A stretch of 11,014 bases of DNA from Comamonas sp. lk (GTDB lineage Bacteria; Pseudomonadota; Gammaproteobacteria; Burkholderiales; Burkholderiaceae_C), in assembly GCA_945875225.1 (NCBI GenBank), contig CAMCJY010000037.1, forward strand, positions 1-11,014, written 5' to 3'. This document shows, in pieces, positions 6,367 to 11,014 of this stretch. The translations under genes were made by a program, and so were the position numbers. The notes below the pieces were generated by a model. The model was not told the origin of the DNA. It worked only from the letters and a program-made list of their open reading frames with translations, and ran no database searches. The stretch's first letter is position 1; every line of letters starts with the position of its first letter.

Positions 6367-8181
6367 ATGTTCCCCACCCGTCTGGACTCGCCGCTGGCCT
6401 ATGACATCGCCAAGGCGATGATGGACGGCTTTAACCGCCACTATCGCCTGTTTCGCACCGAGTCTGCGCGCGCCAAACACCGCTTTGAAACCGCGGACTG
6501 GCATGGTCAGCAACGCGCCCAACGCGAGCGCATCGAGTTTTACGACTTGCGGGTGCTGGAATGCTCCAACCGTCTGGAGCGTGAGTTCAAGGCTGGTGAG
6601 CAGCCCATGGAGGTCTGGCAACAAATAAAGCTGCTCTACATCGGCTTGCTGGTGGACCACCACCAACCGGAGCTGGCTGAAACTTTTTTCAACTCGGTGA
6701 CCACCAAAATACTGCACCGCAGCTATTTTCAGAACGACTTTATTTTTGTGCGCCCTGCGGTCAGCACCGAATACATCGAGAGCAACGAGGCCGAGAGCCG
6801 CCCCACCTACCGCGCCTACTACCCCACACGAGAAACCATGCAAGCCACGGCGCTGCGCATCGTCCATGACTTTGACCTGCGTCTCGGCTTTGAAGACCTG
6901 GAGCGCGATACCGCGCGGGTAGCGCAAGTCATGCGCCAGCAGTTAGGCGACTTTGCCCTGCGCGCCAATTTTCAGGTGCAGGTGCTCACCGGCTTGTTCT
7001 TTCGCAACAAGGGCTGCTATATCGTCGGCAAGCTGATCAACGGTTTCCAGGAGTTGGGCTTTGCGCTACCGGTATTGCATGGCAAGACCGGCTTGCTGCG
7101 CATCGACGCTGCCTTGTTTGGCGAAGAAGACCTGCTGATGCTATTTAGTTTTGCGCGCGCTTACTTCATGGTGGACATGCAAGTGCCATCGGCCTATGTG
7201 CAGTTTTTGCGCAGCCTGATGCCGCGCAAACCGCGCAATGAAATCTACAACGCGCTGGGCCTGGCCAAGCAAGGCAAGACGCTTTTTTACCGCGACTTTT
7301 TGCACCACCTGCGCCACTCTACCGACAAGTTCCGCATTGCGCCGGGCATCAAGGGCATGGTGATGCTGGTGTTTGACCAGCCTAGCTTTCCCTATGTGTT
7401 CAAAGTCATCAAAGACTTTTATCCGCCGCCCAAAGACACCTCGCGCGAGCAAATCAAAGGTAAATATTTGCTGGTCAAGCAACACGACCGGGTGGGGCGC
7501 ATGGCCGACACCTTGGAATACAGCGGCGTGGGTTTTCCCTTGAGTCGCTTTGAGCCGGAGTTATTGGCCGAGATTGAAAAATTTGCGCCCAGTCAATTGC
7601 AAGTCAACACCCGCAGCGATGGCACGCAAGAAGTCATCATTAGGCATGTGTACATCGAGCGGCGCATGATTCCGCTCAACATTTACCTGCAGGAAGCATT
7701 TGATGCCGGCGGTGCCGATGAGGCCAATGCCTCGGCCAACGCTGAGCGCGCACGCGGACAGATTTCGCGTGGCGTGGTGGAGTATGGCAATGCCATCAAA
7801 GACCTGGTGGCTGCCAATATTTTCCCCGGGGACATGCTGTGGAAAAACTTCGGCATTACGCGCCACGGCAAGGTGGTGTTTTATGACTACGACGAGATCG
7901 AGTACATCACCGATTGCAATTTCCGCCGCGTGCCTGCGCCGCGCAATGAAGAGGAAGAAATGTCTGGTGAGACCTGGTACAGCGTAGGTCCCAAAGACGT
8001 TTTCCCCGAAACCTTCACTCCGTTTTTACTAGGCAACCCGGAAGTGCGCAAAGTCTTTATGGAGCACCATGCCGACTTGCTGGACGTGGATTTTTGGCAA
8101 GGGCATAAAGACCGCATCGCCCAAGGCTATGTACACGATGTGTTTCCCTATGACCGGGAAAAACGCTTTGAAACCGATTGA
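6367..8181 (+). CDS. aceK: isocitrate dehydrogenase kinase/phosphatase
   Basis: A 604-residue bifunctional enzyme that phosphorylates (inactivates) and dephosphorylates isocitrate dehydrogenase, setting the split between the TCA cycle and the glyoxylate shunt. The N-terminal regulatory half runs to about residue 320. The ATP loop is APGIKGMVMLVF (325-336), with the kinase lysine expected in FKVIKD (K346). HDRVGRMADT (373-382), NIFPGDMLWKNFG (484-496) and YDYDEIEYITDC (506-517) are the conserved acidic catalytic/metal segments. Residues 444-470 form a small alanine-rich insert (DAGGADEANASANAE). The length is close to the usual 570-610. It follows the carbonic anhydrase by 12 bases without a clear ribosome site. 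In enterobacteria aceK sits with aceBA; here it is in a leucine operon, whose end product is acetyl-CoA. Confidence 0.96.
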   Translation: MFPTRLDSPLAYDIAKAMMDGFNRHYRLFRTESARAKHRFETADWHGQQRAQRERIEFYDLRVLECSNRLEREFKAGEQPMEVWQQIKLLYIGLLVDHHQPELAETFFNSVTTKILHRSYFQNDFIFVRPAVSTEYIESNEAESRPTYRAYYPTRETMQATALRIVHDFDLRLGFEDLERDTARVAQVMRQQLGDFALRANFQVQVLTGLFFRNKGCYIVGKLINGFQELGFALPVLHGKTGLLRIDAALFGEEDLLMLFSFARAYFMVDMQVPSAYVQFLRSLMPRKPRNEIYNALGLAKQGKTLFYRDFLHHLRHSTDKFRIAPGIKGMVMLVFDQPSFPYVFKVIKDFYPPPKDTSREQIKGKYLLVKQHDRVGRMADTLEYSGVGFPLSRFEPELLAEIEKFAPSQLQVNTRSDGTQEVIIRHVYIERRMIPLNIYLQEAFDAGGADEANASANAERARGQISRGVVEYGNAIKDLVAANIFPGDMLWKNFGITRHGKVVFYDYDEIEYITDCNFRRVPAPRNEEEEMSGETWYSVGPKDVFPETFTPFLLGNPEVRKVFMEHHADLLDVDFWQGHKDRIAQGYVHDVFPYDREKRFETD

Positions 8182-8197
8182 TGAACCCAGCTAACTT

Positions 8198-8201
8198 GAG
8201 G
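8198..8201 (+). promoter_or_regulatory. ribosome binding site fixing the thiolase start
   Basis: GAGG lies 9 bases before the ATG at 8211. This favours 8211 over the ATG codons at 8178 and 8181, which overlap or abut the aceK stop and would add 10 or 11 residues not expected in the family. Confidence 0.65.
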
Positions 8202-8210
8202 AACCCCACC

Positions 8211-9392
8211 ATGCAAGACCCTATCGTGATTGTTAGCGCTGCCCGCACCCCCATGGGCAGTTTCCAGGGCGATTTTTCCAGCCTGGCCGCCCATGACCTG
8301 GGCGGTGCCGCTATCCGCGCTGCTGTGGAGCGCGCAGGCATCGCGCCTGATGCCGTTGGCGAAGTGCTTTTTGGCAACTGCCTGATGGCTGGCCAGGGCC
8401 AGGCCCCGGCGCGCCAGGCGGCCTTTAAAGGCGGCTTGCCGCAAAGCGCTGGCGCGGTGACGCTGTCCAAAATGTGCGGCTCGGGCATGCGCGCGGCTAT
8501 GTTTGCGAACGATATGTTGGCGGCGCACAGCCAGGATGTGCTGGTGGCTGGCGGCATGGAGAGCATGACCAATGCGCCTTACCTCTTGCTCAAAGGCCGA
8601 GGCGGTTACCGCATGGGCCATGACAAGGTCTATGACCACATGATGCTTGACGGCCTGGAAGATGCTTACGAAGCGGGCCGCAGCATGGGCACCTTTGGCG
8701 AAGACTGCGCCGCCAAATACAGCTTTACCCGCGCCGAACAAGACGCATTTGCTACCGCTAGCGTGCAGCGCGCGCAAACGGCCATTGCCAGCGGCGCCTT
8801 CGCCACCGAAATCACACCTGTCACTGTGAAAGAACGCAGCGGCGAGCGCGTGGTGAGTATGGACGAGGGCCCGGGCAAGATCAAACTGGACAAAATCCCC
8901 GGTCTCAGGCCGGCATTCAAAAAAGACGGCACGATTACCGCAGCCTCCAGCTCGTCCATCAACGACGGCGCAGCCGCTATGGTCTTGATGCGCGCCAGCA
9001 CCGCAGCCCAACTAAGCTGCAAACCACTGGCCCGGATCGTCAGCCATGCCACCCACGCCCAAGCGCCCGAATGGTTTGCCACCGCACCGCTGGGCGCAAC
9101 ACAAAAAGCCTTGGCCAAAGCCGGCTGGGCCGTGGGCGATGTGGACTTGTGGGAAATCAACGAAGCCTTTGCCGTGGTGCCCATGGCGCTGATGAAAGAG
9201 TTGGGCATCGGGCACGACAAAGTCAACGTTAACGGCGGCGCCTGCGCCCTGGGCCACCCCATAGGCGCGTCTGGCGCGCGCATCATGGTGACGCTTTTGC
9301 ATGCGCTTAAGGCGCGGGGCCTCAAGCGCGGGCTGGCGACGCTGTGCATTGGCGGCGGTGAGGCGACTGCGGTGGCGCTGGAAATGCTGTGA
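8211..9392 (+). CDS. acetyl-CoA acetyltransferase (thiolase II)
   Basis: A 393-residue cytoplasmic biosynthetic/degradative thiolase of the AtoB/PhaA type, which cleaves acetoacetyl-CoA to two acetyl-CoA or the reverse. The N-terminus PIVIVSAARTPMGSFQG is typical. The nucleophile C89 is in LSKMCGSGM, NEAFA is at 317-321, the histidine H349 in GGACALGHPIGASG, and the second catalytic cysteine C379 in TLCIGGGEA. Length is standard. It follows aceK by 29 bases. Leucine yields acetyl-CoA plus acetoacetate, so a thiolase is a natural last enzyme; isoleucine's 2-methylacetoacetyl-CoA or polyhydroxybutyrate synthesis are alternatives that sequence alone cannot separate, so I give no symbol. Confidence 0.93.
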   Translation: MQDPIVIVSAARTPMGSFQGDFSSLAAHDLGGAAIRAAVERAGIAPDAVGEVLFGNCLMAGQGQAPARQAAFKGGLPQSAGAVTLSKMCGSGMRAAMFANDMLAAHSQDVLVAGGMESMTNAPYLLLKGRGGYRMGHDKVYDHMMLDGLEDAYEAGRSMGTFGEDCAAKYSFTRAEQDAFATASVQRAQTAIASGAFATEITPVTVKERSGERVVSMDEGPGKIKLDKIPGLRPAFKKDGTITAASSSSINDGAAAMVLMRASTAAQLSCKPLARIVSHATHAQAPEWFATAPLGATQKALAKAGWAVGDVDLWEINEAFAVVPMALMKELGIGHDKVNVNGGACALGHPIGASGARIMVTLLHALKARGLKRGLATLCIGGGEATAVALEML

Positions 9393-9460
9393 GTATCTTG
9401 CACTTATTGGATGGCTGAACCTGGGTGAAGTCAATGCGCGGGCCTGGCGGAAGTTACTTA

Positions 9461-9910
9461 ATGATGACAAAACTTACCGGTCAATGCCAGTGCGGTGCAG
9501 TGCGTTTTTCCGTAACCGGTAAGCCGGTCACGGCTTTTGTGTGCCATTGCACGCAATGCCAGCGCCAGTCCGGCAGTGCCTTTGGCATGGCGGCTTGGTT
9601 AGATCAGGCAGAGCTGCATCTGGAGCGTGGCCAGTTGAAGGAATGGATTCGCCAAACCCCTAGTGGCAAGCAGATGGCTTGCCGGTTTTGCGTCGACTGT
9701 GGAAGCCGTTTGTTTCACCAGGTGCTGGGCTCAAGCTACCTGAGCGTGAAGCCGGGTAGCCTGGACGACCCTTTGCAATTTTCACCGGTAGCGCACATTT
9801 GGGTAGCAAGTAAACAAGCCTGGGTTGACATCCCGCCACATTGTTTGCAGTTTGAAGGCAACCCAGAAAGTGTGGGCGCTTTGATGCAGGCTTGGCAGGC
9901 GGTGCACTAG
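9461..9910 (+). CDS. GFA-family zinc protein (Gfa/CENP-V fold, DUF636)
   Basis: A 149-residue protein of the GFA (glutathione-dependent formaldehyde-activating enzyme-like) family. The cysteine pattern is complete: C9 and C11 in GQCQCGAV, C28, C30 and C33 in CHCTQCQ, and C74, C77 and C80 in CRFCVDCGSRLF, together binding structural and putative catalytic zinc. The ATGs at 9461 and 9464 are both possible; GGAAG at 9449-9453 serves either. The open frame extends back to a GTG at 9425, but the domain starts with TGQCQCGAVRF, so the later start is better. Most family members have no proven formaldehyde activity, and the substrate is unknown here. It lies 68 bases after the thiolase and may be read from the same transcript; no separate promoter is evident. 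Confidence 0.88.
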   Translation: MMTKLTGQCQCGAVRFSVTGKPVTAFVCHCTQCQRQSGSAFGMAAWLDQAELHLERGQLKEWIRQTPSGKQMACRFCVDCGSRLFHQVLGSSYLSVKPGSLDDPLQFSPVAHIWVASKQAWVDIPPHCLQFEGNPESVGALMQAWQAVH

Positions 9911-9931
9911 CAATTCAGATAATGCACGCCA

Positions 9932-9957
9932 AATTTTTGCTTGTGCTTGCAAAAATT
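9932..9957. repeat. AT-rich inverted repeat (stem-loop) after the GFA gene
   Basis: AATTTTTGC (9932-9940) and its exact complement GCAAAAATT (9949-9957) flank an 8-base loop. The heptamer ATTCAGA occurs on both sides, at 9913-9919 and 9955-9961. The stem is AT-rich and lacks a trailing T run, so it is a poor intrinsic terminator. It could be a weak terminator, a protein site or a scar from insertion of the downstream gene pair; function is not known. Confidence 0.4.
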
Positions 9958-9988
9958 CAGACTTCTCGGGTGCGCTAACCGGTCAAAG

Positions 9989-10015
9989 TAAAATAGACGA
10001 AATTTCGTCGAAAGG
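9989..10015 (+). promoter_or_regulatory. toxin-antitoxin promoter/operator region and ribosome binding site
   Basis: A perfect 14-bp palindrome with half-site GACGAAA occupies 9996-10009. A -10-like TAAAAT at 9989-9994 sits just before it, so transcription would start inside the palindrome and a bound repressor would block it; no good -35 is seen. A ribosome site GAAAGG (10010-10015) lies five bases before the antitoxin ATG. Palindromic operators at this place are typical of type II modules that repress themselves through the antitoxin or the toxin-antitoxin complex. Confidence 0.6.
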
Positions 10016-10020
10016 CCCCC

Positions 10021-10272
10021 ATGGACGCATTGCTGGCAAAAACAAGTATCGGTATTTCTGAACTGCGCGAAGCCCCGGCCCGGGTGTTTGAGCAGGCGGG
10101 CGACGAGGCGCTGGTCGTGCTTAACCACAACAAGCCGGCCGGCTATATCGTCTCCCAGGTGTGGATGGAGCGCGTGCTAGATGCCTTGGCTGACCGGGTC
10201 GTTGCCGATAAGGCGAATGCGCGCTTGAGCACGCTCAAAAGCGCGCGGGTGATCGACCCCTCGGACCTGTGA
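10021..10272 (+). CDS. Phd/YefM (StbD-like) antitoxin
   Basis: An 83-residue small protein with the Phd/YefM antitoxin pattern. Residues 8-25 (TSIGISELREAPARVFEQ) match the N-terminal helix region that binds DNA, and EALVVLNHNKPAGYIVSQVWMERVLDALAD (29-58) matches the conserved strand-helix core. The last 25 residues (KANARLSTLKSARVIDPSDL) are the variable, charged toxin-binding tail. It should neutralise the adjacent RelE-like toxin and repress the shared promoter. The sequence most resembles what I know as StbD, the antitoxin of the plasmid-stability stbDE pair. Stop and toxin start overlap by four bases, the usual coupling in such operons. Confidence 0.87.
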   Translation: MDALLAKTSIGISELREAPARVFEQAGDEALVVLNHNKPAGYIVSQVWMERVLDALADRVVADKANARLSTLKSARVIDPSDL

Positions 10273-10556
10273 GCCAAAGCTATACCTTGGCCATACACCC
10301 GCAAGCCGAACGGGAGTGGGCCATGCTGGACGAGGCGGTGAAAAAACGCTTTACGTCCAAATTGATCAAGCAACGCTTGGTCAGTCCGCGTGTTGCTAAA
10401 GACGCATTGCATGGCGCGCCCGATTTGTACAAGATAAAAATCACCTCGCCCCAGTACCGCCTCGCGTACCATGTAGACGACAAGCGGCGACAACTGACGA
10501 TTCTGGCGATCAGTACCCGCGACGATGTGTACGAGCTATTGGGCCAAAGGCTTTAA
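10269..10556 (+). CDS. RelE/ParE-superfamily toxin (StbE/RelE-like mRNA interferase)
   Basis: A 95-residue toxin starting at GTG 10269, overlapping the antitoxin stop (GTGA). Its length equals that of E. coli RelE. The catalytic pattern of RelE appears intact: LYKIKI (K55, K57), YRLAYHV (R64), and STRDDVYE (R84, Y88), corresponding to the lysines, arginines and tyrosine that cut mRNA in the ribosomal A site. This predicts an active ribosome-dependent endoribonuclease rather than a ParE gyrase poison, though the fold is shared. No frameshift or truncation is visible, so the pair looks functional. It lies between a GFA gene and an acyl-CoA dehydrogenase, an accessory insertion in a metabolic region. 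Confidence 0.9.
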   Translation: MSQSYTLAIHPQAEREWAMLDEAVKKRFTSKLIKQRLVSPRVAKDALHGAPDLYKIKITSPQYRLAYHVDDKRRQLTILAISTRDDVYELLGQRL

Positions 10557-10583
10557 ACGGTTTTCCTGACTCCACTAAATCAT

Positions 10584-10595
10584 CCAAAATTTTGG
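10584..10595. promoter_or_regulatory. 12-bp palindrome upstream of the second acyl-CoA dehydrogenase
   Basis: CCAAAATTTTGG is a perfect palindrome, centred 27 bases before the ATG at 10617. It does not resemble the 22-bp LiuR-like site. It might be an operator for another regulator, or the tail-end structure of the toxin-antitoxin operon; an AT-rich palindrome of this size can also occur by chance. Confidence 0.3.
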
Positions 10596-10616
10596 CCCAC
10601 TGTAGCTAGAACTTTT

Positions 10617-11014
10617 ATGCTCCTCACTCCCCACCAGGAAGCCATTCGCGATGCGGTGCGCGAATTTGCGCAAAACGAACTGTGGCCTAACGCCCCGCGC
10701 TGGGACAAGGAGCACACTTTCCCCAAAGAGGCGCACAAGGGGCTGGCGGCGCTAGGGGCTTACGGCATTTGCGTGCCCGAGGAATACGGCGGCGTGCAGC
10801 CCGATTACCTGAGTCTGGCATTGGTGCTGGAAGAAATTGCCGCTGGTGATGGTGGCACCAGCACGGTGATTAGCGTGACCAATTGCCCGGTCAATGCCAT
10901 CTTGATGCGCTTTGGCAATGCGGCGCAAAAGCAGCAGTGGCTCACGCCTTTGGCCCAAGGCGAGATGCTGGGTGCGTTTTGCCTCACCGAGCCGCATGTG
11001 GGTTCGGACGCTTC
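10617..11014 (+). CDS. acyl-CoA dehydrogenase, N-terminal part (runs off window)
   Basis: The first 132 residues of a second FAD-dependent acyl-CoA dehydrogenase, open to the right edge. The N-terminal helical domain starts LLTPHQEAIRDAVREFAQ, followed by GAYGICVPEEYGG (48-60) and VLEEIAAGDGGTSTVISVTNCPV. The substrate/flavin motif AFCLTEPHVGSDA lies at the edge (120-132); PHVGSD in place of the common PGAGSD marks a subgroup different from the isovaleryl-CoA enzyme upstream. The start at 10617 has no obvious Shine-Dalgarno. Being close to ivd suggests a role in branched-chain or short-chain acyl-CoA oxidation. The region carrying the catalytic glutamate is outside the window, so specificity is open. 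Confidence 0.9.
   Translation, partial: MLLTPHQEAIRDAVREFAQNELWPNAPRWDKEHTFPKEAHKGLAALGAYGICVPEEYGGVQPDYLSLALVLEEIAAGDGGTSTVISVTNCPVNAILMRFGNAAQKQQWLTPLAQGEMLGAFCLTEPHVGSDA

Noticed and set aside
5827..6927. 366-codon open frame on the minus strand across can and aceK
   Set aside because: It is opposite two genes with full catalytic motifs; its translation has no recognisable domain and the codon pattern is that of a shadow in GC-rich DNA.
8148..9011. 287-codon minus-strand open frame opposite the thiolase
   Set aside because: The thiolase on the plus strand has all catalytic residues; the antisense translation looks random.
9224..9238. GTCAACGTTAACG, resembling a degenerate LiuR half-site
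   Set aside because: It is inside the thiolase coding sequence, encodes a conserved stretch, and is only partly palindromic.
1..11014. CRISPR array, tRNA/rRNA genes, insertion sequences, prophage or defence island
   Set aside because: I saw no regularly spaced repeats, no tRNA-like cloverleaf, no transposase or integrase motifs, and no defence genes other than the toxin-antitoxin pair.

Overview
The window looks like chromosome from a betaproteobacterium of the order Burkholderiales, probably family Comamonadaceae (Rhodoferax/Polaromonas-like). This rests on the gene order glyS-gmhB-plsC-YgjP-type peptidase, on a leucine-catabolism cluster headed by a MerR-family LiuR regulator, and on the style of the proteins. 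It is an inference; no 16S rRNA or other marker is present. Coding density is very high, and no gene-free stretch exceeds about 125 bases.

Positions 1-2391 (+ strand) hold a housekeeping set: the last codons of glyS (glycyl-tRNA synthetase beta chain), gmhB (heptose bisphosphate phosphatase for LPS core heptose), a PlsC-type lysophosphatidate acyltransferase and a YgjP/DUF45-type zinc metallopeptidase. They are spaced 15-28 bases apart and are probably co-transcribed. The set ends convergently, 9 bases from the stop of the next gene on the opposite strand.

Positions 2401-9392 form a divergent catabolic locus built around a perfect 22-bp palindrome at 3495-3516, the likely operator of the MerR-family regulator LiuR. 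Leftward runs a metallo-beta-lactamase-fold hydrolase. Rightward run liuR, a PaaI-like hotdog thioesterase, isovaleryl-CoA dehydrogenase (ivd/liuA), a beta-class carbonic anhydrase, aceK (isocitrate dehydrogenase kinase/phosphatase) and an acetyl-CoA acetyltransferase. Together these fit growth on leucine. Isovaleryl-CoA is oxidised; carbonic anhydrase can supply bicarbonate to the biotin-dependent methylcrotonyl-CoA carboxylase, whose genes are not in the window and may lie downstream; the thiolase handles acetoacetyl-CoA; and AceK switches isocitrate toward the glyoxylate shunt so that the resulting acetyl-CoA can feed biosynthesis.

Positions 9393-10616 look like an accessory pocket: a GFA-family zinc protein, then a small type II toxin-antitoxin pair (Phd/YefM-like antitoxin, RelE-like toxin) with its own palindromic operator. 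From 10617 a second acyl-CoA dehydrogenase starts and runs off the window, apparently resuming the acyl-CoA catabolism theme.

I see no RNA genes, CRISPR array, insertion sequence, prophage or clearly novel system. The most interesting points are the regulatory logic of the LiuR locus (aceK and carbonic anhydrase inside a leucine operon) and two hydrolases of unknown substrate flanking the regulator.
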